Below are positions 52,068-60,504 of a stretch of DNA of 64,000 nt, one piece after another. The notes under the pieces are model-generated. The model had not been told where the DNA came from. It worked only from the letters and a program-made list of their open reading frames with translations, and searched no databases. Position 1 is the first letter of the stretch, and every line of letters starts with the position of its first letter. Both the position numbers and the translations under genes were made by a program. The stretch comes from Scleromatobacter humisilvae (GTDB taxonomy: Bacteria > Pseudomonadota > Gammaproteobacteria > Burkholderiales > Burkholderiaceae_C): assembly GCF_023231945.1 (NCBI RefSeq), contig NZ_JAJLJH010000001.1:868001-932000 (forward strand). Reading direction: 5' to 3'.

Positions 52068-52945
52068 ACCTCGTCGCACGACTCGTGCTGGCCTGGCTGT
52101 GGGCGCTGAGCTGGCTGCCGCTGGCCGTGCAGGCCGCCATCGGCCGCGGACTCGGCAAGCTGCTGTGGGTGCTGGCGGGTTCGCGCAGGCGCATCGCGCT
52201 GCGCAACCTCGAGCTGACGATGCCGGAGAAGAGCGAGGCCGAGCGCCGCGCCATCGCCTACGAGAACTTCCAGTGGATCGCGCGCAGCTTCCTCGAGCGC
52301 GGGCTGCTCTGGTACGCGTCGCCGGAGCGGCTGCGGCGGCTGATGCACGTCGAGGGCGATCCCGGCTTCGCCGAGCGCGAGCCGGGCGCCGTGATGTGGC
52401 TGGCGCCGCACTTCGTCGCGCTGGACGTGGCCGGTCAGGCGACGCAGCTGTTCCAGAACCGCCCCGTCGGCTCGATCTACCAGAAGCAGAGCATCGCTGC
52501 CTTCGACAAGGCGATCCGCAAGGGCCGCGTGCGCTTCGGCAACGGCGACATCTACTCGCGCCACGAGAAGGCGCTGCCGCTGATCCGCGCCATCCGCAAG
52601 GGCGTTGCGTTCTTCAACCTGCCCGACATGGACTTCGGCGAGCAGGACGCCGTCTTCGTGCCCTTCATGGGCGTGCCCGCGGCCACGCTCACCGCGCCGT
52701 CGAAGATGGCGAAGTCGCTGAAGATGAAGGTGCAGCCGGTGCTCGCCGAGATGCTGCCCGGCGGCCAGGGCTACCGCGTGCGCTTCATGGAGCCGTGGAC
52801 GGACTTCCCCACCGACGATCCGGCCGCCGACGCGGCCCGCATGAACGAGTGGATCGCGGCGGAGGTACGGCGCAATCCGTCGCAGTACTACTGGGTGCAC
52901 AAGCGCTTCAAGACGCGGCCGCCGGGCGAGCCGAGCCTGTACTAG
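52064..52945 (+). CDS. LpxL-family lipid A acyltransferase (second copy)
   Basis: Paralogue of the upstream gene. Reads 293 aa, one N-terminal anchor (AWLWALSWLPLAVQAAIG). The catalytic motif is the HX4D form, HFVALD (about residue 109), followed by RPVGSIYQKQ and FNLPDMDFGEQDAVFVPF, where the first gene has the DQVPP form. C-terminal YYWVHKRFKTRP. The two genes overlap (ATGA) and are made together, so the two secondary acyl positions of lipid A are probably served by one enzyme each. Confidence 0.93.
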   Translation: MNLVARLVLAWLWALSWLPLAVQAAIGRGLGKLLWVLAGSRRRIALRNLELTMPEKSEAERRAIAYENFQWIARSFLERGLLWYASPERLRRLMHVEGDPGFAEREPGAVMWLAPHFVALDVAGQATQLFQNRPVGSIYQKQSIAAFDKAIRKGRVRFGNGDIYSRHEKALPLIRAIRKGVAFFNLPDMDFGEQDAVFVPFMGVPAATLTAPSKMAKSLKMKVQPVLAEMLPGGQGYRVRFMEPWTDFPTDDPAADAARMNEWIAAEVRRNPSQYYWVHKRFKTRPPGEPSLY

Positions 52946-52965
52946 ATCCGAGACGACGCCGACGT

Positions 52966-53412
52966 TCAGATATCGCCGCCCTCGACCCGCACGAACGGCC
53001 CGAAGCACTGCCGGCCGTCCTCCGCGGTGCACAGGATGAAGCGGTCGTGCGCGGGATTGATCATCACGTAGCGCGTCGTGGTCTTGCCGGGCTTGGTGAT
53101 CTGGCCCCAGCAGTCCTTCTTGCCGTTGTCCTTGACCAGCGTGTCGACCCACTTGTAGTAGCCGCGCGCGCTCGGCTGGTCGGTCATGGTGAAGGTGGAC
53201 TGCGCGACCTCGTCGGCGCTGGTGATCAGCGTATGTCCGCTGCGGTCGATGCGGTAGATCTCGGCGCAGTCGTCATCGCGCCGCGTGAGCTGCCAGGCGC
53301 CCAGGAACGGGTGGTCGGCGCGCAGCGGCGCGGTGGGGGTGTCGGCGCCGGGCGGCGCGGCGGCAGCCGCCACCGCCGACAGCGCGAGGGCGGGCAGCAA
53401 GGGGAATTTCAT
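52966..53412 (-). CDS. Secreted protein of unknown function
   Basis: Reads 148 aa with a signal peptide (KFPLLPALALSAVAAAAA). The mature part is a small beta-type domain: FLGAWQLTRRDDDCAEIYRIDRSGHTLITSAD, GYYKWVDTLVKDNGKKDCWGQ and RFILCTAEDGRQCFGPFVRV. Four cysteines suggest two disulfides in the periplasm. No family recognised. It faces the acyltransferases (convergent) and is divergent from the 53572 gene. Confidence 0.75.
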   Translation of the reverse strand: MKFPLLPALALSAVAAAAAPPGADTPTAPLRADHPFLGAWQLTRRDDDCAEIYRIDRSGHTLITSADEVAQSTFTMTDQPSARGYYKWVDTLVKDNGKKDCWGQITKPGKTTTRYVMINPAHDRFILCTAEDGRQCFGPFVRVEGGDI

Positions 53413-53571
53413 GCGACGGCCTCGTGGTTCCATGCTCCGGACGATTCTGCCTGACGGCGCGTCCGCGCGTCACGCTGTGGAAGAATCGGTGCTCGTCCGT
53501 TTCCCTGGAACGGCAGGGTCTCCGGCGCGTCGATTGCCGCGCGCCCGCATCCACTCTTCGAGGCCTTCACC

Positions 53572-53877
53572 ATGATCCGCCACCGCTTCCTCACCTCCGC
53601 CGCGCTGTGCGCGACGGGCTGGCTCGCCGCGGCGCCGCCGGCCGCGTCGGCGGCCGACGCCGCCAGCGTCACCGTCACCGGCAAGTCGACGGCCCGGCCC
53701 GACCGGCCGAAGACGCGCACCGGCGCCTACAAGATCGCCGCGCAAGGCGACCACCTGACCCGCGCCCGCTGCACCGAGGGCGGCAACGTGATCGTGCCGA
53801 CGAAGTCCAACGCGACGGCCGAGCAGCGCGACCACGACCTGCGCGAGGCCTGCAAGAACATCGACTACACGAAATGA
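53572..53877 (+). CDS. Small secreted protein of unknown function
   Basis: Reads 101 aa, signal peptide (SAALCATGWLAAAPPAASA). Mature part about 72 residues, polar, with two cysteines (ARCTEGG and REACKN) that could form a disulfide, and a VTVTGKSTARPDRPKTRTGAYKIAAQG stretch. No family recognised. Its stop overlaps the start of the following gene (ATGA). Confidence 0.65.
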   Translation: MIRHRFLTSAALCATGWLAAAPPAASAADAASVTVTGKSTARPDRPKTRTGAYKIAAQGDHLTRARCTEGGNVIVPTKSNATAEQRDHDLREACKNIDYTK

Positions 53878-54494
53878 GAATCCTGCCGACGCTCGCGCTG
53901 CTCGCGCTCGCCACGCCGCTGTTCGCGCAGACCGCGCCGGCATCGTCCGCCGAATGGGGCGCGACCGGCGCCCAGCCCGCCGCGCCGGCTGCGAGCGGGT
54001 CGACGACGATCACGCTGCCGAAGCCGCCCCCGAGCGCGTTCGCCGCGGCGCGCGCGAGCACGCAGGCCACCGGCGACTACTTCCACGACTTCGGCGAGCT
54101 GATCGTGCGGGTGCGCAGCGTCAAGTGGATCGAGGAGATCTGCGACGAGACCTTTCCCGCCACCGCCGAGACCAACCGGCACGCCTACGAGGTCTGGCAT
54201 GTCGACAACGGCTCGTTCGTCGACGAGGTCGAGGGCCAGTTCCTGATCATCGACAAGTACTGGGGCGAGGCCTCGGAGCAGGCGAAGAAGGAAGGCCTGA
54301 CGGTGGACCAGCTCAAGGCCAGGGTCGACGCCAACAAGGCCGGCCTGCGCCAGGATTTCCACAACCGCGGCATGCGCTCGTTCCAGGCGCGCTGCGAGGC
54401 CTATCCCGAGATCCTGCTGTCGCCGCAGCTCGACCTGGAGCGCTCGCAGGCGGAACTGGTGCGCTCGGTGCGCCTGGGCCCGGGTCCGCGTTGA
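53874..54494 (+). CDS. Secreted protein of unknown function
   Basis: Reads 206 aa. Short signal peptide (ILPTLALLALATPLFA), an Ala/Ser/Pro linker, then a helical domain (YFHDFGELIVRVRSVKWIEEICDETFPATAETNRHAYEVWH; DQLKARVDANKAGLRQDFHNRGMRSFQARCEAYPEILL). Two cysteines. No family recognised. Coupled to the small secreted protein upstream. Confidence 0.68.
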   Translation: MRILPTLALLALATPLFAQTAPASSAEWGATGAQPAAPAASGSTTITLPKPPPSAFAAARASTQATGDYFHDFGELIVRVRSVKWIEEICDETFPATAETNRHAYEVWHVDNGSFVDEVEGQFLIIDKYWGEASEQAKKEGLTVDQLKARVDANKAGLRQDFHNRGMRSFQARCEAYPEILLSPQLDLERSQAELVRSVRLGPGPR

Positions 54495-54518
54495 AGACGG
54501 CCTGACGCGTCGCGTGGC

Positions 54519-54734
54519 ATGGAATACCGCTTCGACGTCTTCGGCAACCTCGTCGCGATCCGCGCGGTCGAGGGCGGCTGGCAGGCCTTCGATCTCGGCA
54601 ACGAAGGCAAGCGCCGGCCGGCGGCGTTCGTCGTGCCCGCGTTCGTCGAGGCCGGCGACCTGCGCCAGTACCTGGCCGACCTGTTCCACGAATTGGCCCG
54701 GCGCAGCAACGACCGGGTGACGGCGCTGGATTGA
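54519..54734 (+). CDS. Small conserved protein (DUF7661-like)
   Basis: Reads 71 aa, soluble and cytosolic. The layout MEYRFDVFGNLVAIRAVEGGWQAFDLG then GKRRPAAFVVPAFVEAGDLRQYLADLFHELAR is a pattern I know from small proteobacterial proteins of unknown role; the DUF7661 label is tentative. No overlap with its neighbours. Confidence 0.6.
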   Translation: MEYRFDVFGNLVAIRAVEGGWQAFDLGNEGKRRPAAFVVPAFVEAGDLRQYLADLFHELARRSNDRVTALD

Positions 54735-54740
54735 CGCGCG

Positions 54741-55604
54741 CTATCCCGCGACGATCGAGTAGGCGTCGCGCTGCGTCTGCAGCCATTGCGCCATCTCGTC
54801 GGCGTCGGCCAGCTGGTTCGGATGGAAGCCCGGGCGCAGGTAGCGCAGCAGCGGGAACAGGCAGGCCGCCCACAGGCCGTGGCGACCGAACAGGAAGCGC
54901 GCGGCCTGCGACCACGTCCGCGGCCGCCACCACAGGCCGGTGCGCCACAGGTTGATGAAGGTCTGCCGGCTCGACTCGACCAGGAACACCGCCGCGAGGT
55001 AGACGAACCAAAGGATGCGGCGCCGCTCGGTGCCGCCCATCGCGCGGTAGAGATCGAACGCCACCGCCTTGTGCTCGCTTTCCTCCACCGCGTGCCAGCG
55101 CCACAGCAGCGCGAGATCTGGCGGCGCGCCCTCGAGCCAGGCGGGATGGGACAGGAAGCCGGTGGCCATCACCGCGGTGAAGTGCTCGAACGCGGCCGTC
55201 GCGGCCACGTGGTTGATCGGGTGCATGTTCTCGCCGCGCTTGATGCGCCGTGCGGCCCAGTGCTGCCAGTGGTTGACCAGGCCCTGGCGCTCGAGCTCGG
55301 CGTTGAACTGCCCGTGCAGGAAGCGGTGCGTGGCCTCCTGGCCGACGAAGCCGCGCACCTCGTCGGCCCAGGCGGCCTGCTGGTCGGCCGGCAGCAGTTC
55401 GACGCCCTTCCTGACCGAATCGATGAACACCTGTTCGCCGACCGGAAAGCTGAACGACAGCGCGTTCATGTAGTGCGTGCGGAACGCCTGGCCGCCGTTC
55501 CACAGCTTCGGGAAACCCTTGGACAGGTCGACCCGCAGGCGGCGGATCGGCAGGCGGCGCGCGGCCTCGGCGGCGGCGACGGGGAGTTCGATCGGTGCGT
55601 TCAT
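54741..55604 (-). CDS. PF10118 family metal-dependent hydrolase
   Basis: Reads 287 aa from the ATG at 55604. Iron/zinc-type helical bundle of the PF10118 family: FVGQEATHRFLHGQFNAEL, FEHFTAVMATGF and WRWHAVEESEHKAVAFD supply the E/H metal ligands in a ferritin-like spacing. The C-terminal half includes hydrophobic helices (WFVYLAAVFLVESS). Substrate unknown. Divergent from the TetR regulator across 126 bases, the standard arrangement for a repressor with its target. Confidence 0.85.
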   Translation of the reverse strand: MNAPIELPVAAAEAARRLPIRRLRVDLSKGFPKLWNGGQAFRTHYMNALSFSFPVGEQVFIDSVRKGVELLPADQQAAWADEVRGFVGQEATHRFLHGQFNAELERQGLVNHWQHWAARRIKRGENMHPINHVAATAAFEHFTAVMATGFLSHPAWLEGAPPDLALLWRWHAVEESEHKAVAFDLYRAMGGTERRRILWFVYLAAVFLVESSRQTFINLWRTGLWWRPRTWSQAARFLFGRHGLWAACLFPLLRYLRPGFHPNQLADADEMAQWLQTQRDAYSIVAG

Positions 55605-55730
55605 CTTCTCGATGGGGTGGATTTGTCTCTGGCATGAAGCGTACGGGCGGCCGCCGGACGGGTCTACTCGCTTTTGCCGGCGCCGGGGTTTCGGTTCCTG
55701 GGCCGCGAGCGAAACAAGTAGAGTCCGCCC

Positions 55731-56378
55731 ATGGCCGCTCCTCGTGAATCCGTCGACAACCCGCTGCGCAAGACGCCGTCGCAGACGCGCGCGATGCGCA
55801 CGGTGGATACGCTGTTCGAGGCCGCCACTCGCATCCTGGCCAGCGAGGGCGAGGCCGGCTTCACCACCAACCGCATCGCCGAGCGCGCGGGCTTCTCGAT
55901 CGGCACGCTGTATCAGTACTTCCCCAGCAAGGAAGCGATCGTCGTCGCGCTGGTGCGGCGCCACCGCGACCGCGTGCTGCGCGAGCTGGACGTGATGCTG
56001 GAGCGCGCCGTCGCAGGCGAATACGGCGCCGAGCACGCGCTGCGGCTCTATCTGCGCCATATCGTCGACGCCTTCGGCCGCGGCCAGAAGGCGCAGCGGC
56101 TGCTGGCGCGGCTCGGCTGGCAGCTCGATGCGCCGGCCGCCATCGTCGCCGCGATGGACGACGGCGCCGAGCGCATCCGCTCGGGCATCGCGCGCCTGAA
56201 CGACCCGGAGCTGCCGGTGCCCGACGAGCCGACGCTCTACATGCTCACGCGTGCCGTGATCGGCGCCGTGCGCTCCGCGGCGGTCGAGGAGAGCGCGATG
56301 CTGGACGATCCGCGCTTCGAGGAGGCGCTGTTCCGCATGGTCTGGGGCCTGGTGCATCGGCCCGCGGCCGGCGGTTGA
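55731..56378 (+). CDS. TetR family transcriptional repressor
   Basis: Reads 215 aa. N-terminal TetR HTH (about residues 30-70: ATRILASEGEAGFTTNRIAERAGFSIGTLYQYFPSKEAIV), all-helical ligand-binding domain behind. The likely target is the divergent PF10118 gene, possibly itself. I searched 55605-55730 for a palindromic operator and found only TCTACT / AGTAGA, too far apart to be convincing. Ligand unknown. Confidence 0.9.
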   Translation: MAAPRESVDNPLRKTPSQTRAMRTVDTLFEAATRILASEGEAGFTTNRIAERAGFSIGTLYQYFPSKEAIVVALVRRHRDRVLRELDVMLERAVAGEYGAEHALRLYLRHIVDAFGRGQKAQRLLARLGWQLDAPAAIVAAMDDGAERIRSGIARLNDPELPVPDEPTLYMLTRAVIGAVRSAAVEESAMLDDPRFEEALFRMVWGLVHRPAAGG

Positions 56379-56470
56379 CCGGGTTTCCTCCCGTCGGATC
56401 GTTGGGTTCGCGGTCAGCTTGGCCGGCTACAAACCCGTTGTCCCGGTACACGCACCACAACGGAGATTCC

Positions 56471-56947
56471 ATGAAGTTCACCCGCCTTGCCGCCGCGCTC
56501 GCCGCCGCGCCGCTGATCCTCGCCGCCACCGGCTGCGTCGTCGCCCCGCCGCCCCCGCCGCCGGCGCCGCACCATCCGGCCTACCTGCACGCGCTGACCG
56601 ACCTGCGCGACGTCCGCTGGAACCTCGAGCACCGGCCGGGCGACGCCGCGGTCAGCACGCAGGAGGACGTCGCCATCGTCGAGACCGAGCGCGCGATCAA
56701 CGACGCGCGCACCGCGGCGATCGAGGACGGCAAGAACGTCTACCAGCACCCGCCGGAGGACGCGCACATCGACCGCCGCGGGCGCCTGCACCACGCCGCC
56801 GAACTGCTGCGCAAGGCGCGCAGGGACGTCGCCGAGGGCGAGTCGAACCCGCAGACGGTGGAGCTGCGCAATCGCGTGGTCGGCCACATCGACGCGGCCA
56901 TCGCGGCGACCGACCGCGCGATCCACGACGTCGAGACCGGGCGCTGA
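56471..56947 (+). CDS. Periplasmic lipoprotein of unknown function
   Basis: Reads 158 aa. Lipoprotein signal peptide with lipobox ATGC (Cys about residue 22), a Pro-rich linker, and a helical mature domain (DLRDVRWNLEHRPGDAAVSTQEDVAIVETERAINDARTAAIEDGK; LHHAAELLRKARRDVAEG). Histidine-rich for its size. GGAG sits 7 bases before the ATG. No family recognised. Confidence 0.75.
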   Translation: MKFTRLAAALAAAPLILAATGCVVAPPPPPPAPHHPAYLHALTDLRDVRWNLEHRPGDAAVSTQEDVAIVETERAINDARTAAIEDGKNVYQHPPEDAHIDRRGRLHHAAELLRKARRDVAEGESNPQTVELRNRVVGHIDAAIAATDRAIHDVETGR

Positions 56948-56973
56948 TCCATCGCGTGCGCTAAGGTGCACGC

Positions 56974-57669
56974 ATGTTCGACGAACTCGAGGTCACCGGC
57001 CGCGTGCGCACGCACGTCGTGCAATACGACGCGCCGCGCTTCGCGGCCCATCCGGACGCCGCCGCCGCCTTCCTGCGCCTGCGCGCCGCGGCCGCGCGCG
57101 ACGGCATCGAGCTGCGGCCCTACAGCTCCTTTCGCGGCTACGACGCCCAGGCCCGCATCTGGGCGGCGAAGTATGGCGGCCGCGCGACGCTGTACGACAT
57201 GGCGGGCCAGCCGCGCGACCGCCGCGGCATGAGCGAGGACGACGTGATCTGGCACATCCTCGACTGGTCCGCGCTGCCCGGCGCGAGCCGCCATCAATGG
57301 GGCAGCGAGATCGACGTCGTCGACGGCGCCGTGATGCCGCCCGGCTACAAGCCCCAGCTGCTGCCGTCCGAAGTCGCCGACGGCGGCCTGTTCGCGCCGC
57401 TGCATCGCTGGCTGGACGCCCACATCCACGCGCACGGCTTCTTCCGGCCGTATGCGCGCTTCAAGGGCGGGATGTTCCCGGAACCGTGGCACCTGAGCTA
57501 CGCGCCCGTCTCGATGCGCGCGATCGACGACCTCACGCTCGACGTGCTGCGCCGTGCGACCGAGGCGTCCGACCTGCCCGGCAAGGCGCGCGTGCTGGAG
57601 CTGCTGCCCGGGATCCTCGAACGCCACGTTCGCAACATCGTGCCCCCGCCGGCGGACTGCGCGTGGTGA
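56974..57669 (+). CDS. M15-family D-alanyl-D-alanine carboxypeptidase-like protein
   Basis: Zinc peptidase of the VanY/M15B type. Reads 231 aa. PYSSFRGYDAQARIW, the zinc block SRHQWGSEIDVVD (H and D) and the catalytic EPWHLSY (E and H) are intact. No signal peptide is evident, which is unusual for a murein enzyme; it may be cytosolic or use another route. Substrate is inferred from the family only. Runs ahead of dapF with 48 bases between. Confidence 0.85.
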   Translation: MFDELEVTGRVRTHVVQYDAPRFAAHPDAAAAFLRLRAAAARDGIELRPYSSFRGYDAQARIWAAKYGGRATLYDMAGQPRDRRGMSEDDVIWHILDWSALPGASRHQWGSEIDVVDGAVMPPGYKPQLLPSEVADGGLFAPLHRWLDAHIHAHGFFRPYARFKGGMFPEPWHLSYAPVSMRAIDDLTLDVLRRATEASDLPGKARVLELLPGILERHVRNIVPPPADCAW

Positions 57670-57717
57670 CCTTGCGACGCTTCTGCGTCGCACGCCTGCA
57701 GCGGCGATAATCGACCC

Positions 57718-58590
57718 ATGCTGCCCTCCCCGACCCGCGTTCGCTTCACCAAGATGCAAGGCGCCGGCAACGACTTCGTCGTGCTCGACGCCACGCGCGA
57801 GCCGCTGGCGCTCGGGGCCGAGGAGATGCGCCGGCTGGGCGACCGCCGCTTCGGGGTCGGTGCCGACCAGATCCTGATCGTCGAGCGCCCGACCACGCCG
57901 GGCATGGACTTCAGCTACCGCATCTTCAACAACACCGGCGACGAGGTCGAGCACTGCGGCAACGGCGCGCGCTGCTTCGCCCGCTACGTGCGCGACCGCG
58001 GCATGATCGGCCGCGACACCATCCGCGTGCAGACCGTCAACAACGCGCTCGAGCTGCACATCCAGCCCGACGGCCGCGTGCGCGTCGACATGAACGCGCC
58101 GCGCTTCGAGCACGCCGACCTGCCGTTCGACTCGGCCGGCCTGGTGCCCACGCGCGTCGGCGACTTCGAGACGTGGCCGCTCGCGCTGGCCGACGGCGGC
58201 AGCGTCGACATCGCGGTGCTCTCGATGGGCAACCCGCACGCGGTGATGCGCGTCGCCGACGTCGAACATCATCCGATCGCCGCCATCGGCCCGCAGGTCG
58301 AGCGGCATGCGCGCTTCCCGCGCCGCGTCAATGCCGGCTTCATGCAGGTGCTCTCGCGCTCGCACATCCGCCTGCGCGTGCACGAGCGCGACGCCGGCGA
58401 GACGCTGGCCTGCGGCACCGGCGCGTGCGCCGCGGTCGTGGCCGGCATCCGCCTCGGCTGGCTGGGCCCCAAGGTCGACATCGACATGCACGGCGGCAAG
58501 CTCACCGTGGAATGGGCTGGCGGCGCGCAGGACAGCGTGTTCCTCACCGGCCCGGCGGCCACCGTCTTCGAAGGAGAAATCGAACTGTGA
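57718..58590 (+). CDS. dapF: Diaminopimelate epimerase
   Basis: Interconverts LL- and meso-diaminopimelate, giving the murein cross-link and the lysine precursor. Reads 290 aa. The two catalytic cysteines: Cys80 in EHCGNGARC and Cys232 in [21 protein letters not shown] opens the N-terminal lobe. Overlaps DUF484 by 4 bases. The dapF-DUF484-xerC order is the enterobacterial one. Confidence 0.98.
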   Translation: MLPSPTRVRFTKMQGAGNDFVVLDATREPLALGAEEMRRLGDRRFGVGADQILIVERPTTPGMDFSYRIFNNTGDEVEHCGNGARCFARYVRDRGMIGRDTIRVQTVNNALELHIQPDGRVRVDMNAPRFEHADLPFDSAGLVPTRVGDFETWPLALADGGSVDIAVLSMGNPHAVMRVADVEHHPIAAIGPQVERHARFPRRVNAGFMQVLSRSHIRLRVHERDAGETLACGTGACAAVVAGIRLGWLGPKVDIDMHGGKLTVEWAGGAQDSVFLTGPAATVFEGEIEL

Positions 58591-59276
58591 ACAACAACAG
58601 CGGCACCGACGGCATCACCGAGGACGACATCGCGGGCTACCTCGCGAACACCCCCGGCTTCTTCGAGCGCCACGCCGACCTGCTCGCCAGCGTGCAGCTC
58701 ACCAGCCCGCACGGCTCGCGCGCCGTCTCGCTGCAGGAGCGCCAGATGGAGATGCTGCGCGAGCGCATCAAGGGCCTGGAGCGCAAGATCATGGAGATGA
58801 TCCGCTACGGCCAGGACAACATGGCCATCTCGGATCGCCTGCACCGCTGGACGCGCGCCGTGATGCTCACGCACGACATCGAGCGCCTGGCGCCGGTGCT
58901 GGTGCGCGAGCTGCAGCACGGCTTCATGATCCCGCAGGCGGCGGTGCGCGTCTGGGGCGTCGCGCCCGGGCTCGAGCACCTGCCGTGCGCCGCCGAGGTC
59001 AGCGAGGACGTGAAGATCTTCGCGACCAGCCTGGTCGCGCCCTACTGCGGCGCCAACTCGGGTTTCGAGGCCGCGAGCTGGTTCGAGAACGCGGAGTCGG
59101 TGATGTCGCTCGCGCTGATCCCGTTGCGCCCGGACCGCCAGCACCAGGCCTTCGGCCTGCTCGCGCTCGGCTCGCCCGACCCGACGCGCTACACCGCCGA
59201 CATGGGCATCGAGTTCCTGGCGCAGGTCGGCGACATCGCCGGCGCCGCGCTGACGCGACTGCTCGTCCAGCAATGA
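58587..59276 (+). CDS. DUF484 family GAF-like protein
   Basis: Reads 229 aa from a GTG that overlaps the dapF stop codon (GTGA); aaggag sits 10 bases before it. DUF484 family: N-terminal [26 protein letters not shown], a coiled coil ([24 protein letters not shown]), then a GAF-like sensor domain. Its role is unknown; it is conserved between dapF and xerC across proteobacteria. Confidence 0.92.
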   Translation: MNNNSGTDGITEDDIAGYLANTPGFFERHADLLASVQLTSPHGSRAVSLQERQMEMLRERIKGLERKIMEMIRYGQDNMAISDRLHRWTRAVMLTHDIERLAPVLVRELQHGFMIPQAAVRVWGVAPGLEHLPCAAEVSEDVKIFATSLVAPYCGANSGFEAASWFENAESVMSLALIPLRPDRQHQAFGLLALGSPDPTRYTADMGIEFLAQVGDIAGAALTRLLVQQ

Positions 59277-59332
59277 GGGCCGCGCTGCGATGACCGAGGC
59301 CGCCGCGCTCGGCCGCTCCGGAGCAAGGCCGC

Positions 59333-59377
59333 GGCCCCCTCGGGGGGCTGTCCGCGGCACTCCGCGGACTGGGGGCC
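59333..59377. repeat. GC-rich hairpin element upstream of xerC (REP-like)
   Basis: Outer arms GGCCCCC (59333-59339) and GGGGGCC (59371-59377) enclose an inner perfect hairpin GTCCGCGG-CACT-CCGCGGAC (59350-59369); GGCCCCC can also pair with the GGGGGGC right after it. It ends 4 bases before the xerC GTG. A related element lies at 60379-60420, downstream of xerC. Confidence 0.5.
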
Positions 59378-59381
59378 GGCA

Positions 59382-60329
59382 GTGACTCCGGCCATCCAGC
59401 GATACCTCGAGCATCTGCGCGTGGAGCGCCGCGTGTCGGCGCACACGCTCACCGCCTACGGCGACGCGCTGGCGCGGCTCGAGAAGCTGGCAGACGCCGC
59501 GCAGCGCCCGCTCGCCACACTGCAGAGCGCGCACATCCAGCGCTTCGCCGCGCAGCTGCACGGCGCCGGCCTGGGCGCCCGCTCGATCGCGCTGACGCTG
59601 TCGGGCTGGCGCGGCTTCTATCGATGGTGGGCGCAGCAGCCCGACGCCGCGGGGCTCGCCAGCAATCCGGTCGAGGGCGTGCGCGCACCGCGTGCCGCGC
59701 GACCGCTGCCCAAGGCGCTGGCGGTCGACGAGGCCGTCGCGCTCGCGATGACCGAGACGCCGAGCGACGGCGAGGCCGCCTCGGTCGAGGCCGAGGCGCT
59801 CGCCGCACGCGACCACGCGATCGCCGAGCTGCTCTACGGCTGCGGCCTGCGCCTGGGCGAACTGCTGGGGCTCGACCTCGCGGCCGGTGCGGAGTCGGCC
59901 GGCTGGATCGACATCGACGACGCCACCGCGCACGTATTCGGCAAGGGCTCGAAGCGGCGCAGCGTGCCGGTGGGCGGCCCCGCGTTACAGGCGCTCAACG
60001 ACTGGCTGCTGCATCGGCCGGCGCTCGCCGGATCGCCCGACGGCGGCGCGCTGTTCGTCAGCCGCCTCGGCAACCGGCTGTCGCCCAACCAGCTGCGTTC
60101 GCGGCTGAAGGCGCAGGGCGACCGCGCCGGCGTCGCCACGCCCGTGCATCCGCACATGCTGCGCCACAGCTACGCGTCGCACCTGCTGCAATCCAGCGGC
60201 GACCTGCGCGGCGTGCAGGAGTTGCTGGGCCACGCGAGCATCGCGACGACGCAGGTCTACACGCGGCTGGATTTCCAGCACCTGGCCAAGGTCTACGACG
60301 CGGCGCATCCGCGCGCGAAGCGCAAGTAG
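59382..60329 (+). CDS. xerC: Tyrosine recombinase XerC
   Basis: Chromosome-dimer resolving recombinase acting with XerD at dif. Reads 315 aa from a GTG. Core-binding domain with RVSAHTLTAYGDALARL; catalytic domain with Arg157 (CGLRLGEL), the HMLRHSYASHL block (His258, Arg261), His284 (LGHASIATT) and the tyrosine nucleophile Tyr293 (VYTRLDF). Complete R-H-R-H-Y set. Its place after dapF-DUF484 identifies it as chromosomal XerC, not an island integrase. Confidence 0.95.
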   Translation: MTPAIQRYLEHLRVERRVSAHTLTAYGDALARLEKLADAAQRPLATLQSAHIQRFAAQLHGAGLGARSIALTLSGWRGFYRWWAQQPDAAGLASNPVEGVRAPRAARPLPKALAVDEAVALAMTETPSDGEAASVEAEALAARDHAIAELLYGCGLRLGELLGLDLAAGAESAGWIDIDDATAHVFGKGSKRRSVPVGGPALQALNDWLLHRPALAGSPDGGALFVSRLGNRLSPNQLRSRLKAQGDRAGVATPVHPHMLRHSYASHLLQSSGDLRGVQELLGHASIATTQVYTRLDFQHLAKVYDAAHPRAKRK

Positions 60330-60378
60330 CGGCGCTTCACCGTCCCGGGAAGCGAGCGTCAACACGCGAGCCTGACCG

Positions 60379-60420
60379 GGCTCCCCCTGGAGGCAGCGAC
60401 GGGACGCGCGAGGGGGCGCC
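60379..60420. repeat. GC-rich hairpin element downstream of xerC (REP-like)
   Basis: GGCTCCCCCT (60379-60388) pairs with AGGGGGCGCC (60411-60420), 9 of 10 positions. The inner sequence ggaggcagcgac resembles the body of Comamonadaceae-type palindromic intergenic repeats. Same outer-arm type as the element at 59333-59377. Confidence 0.5.
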
Positions 60421-60504
60421 GGTTACGCAAGGTAATGGGCGTTCACGGCGCCGTCGCGTTGACGCAAAATCAGCCATCTTTCGCCACCTCGACCAGGAGC
60501 CACG

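Noticed and set aside
55605-55730. TetR operator made of TCTACT and AGTAGA
   Set aside because: The half-sites are about 50 bases apart, too far for a TetR dimer.
59382-60329. Tyrosine recombinase as sign of an integrated island
   Set aside because: It follows dapF-DUF484 as chromosomal xerC does, and no att-like repeats or island genes adjoin it.
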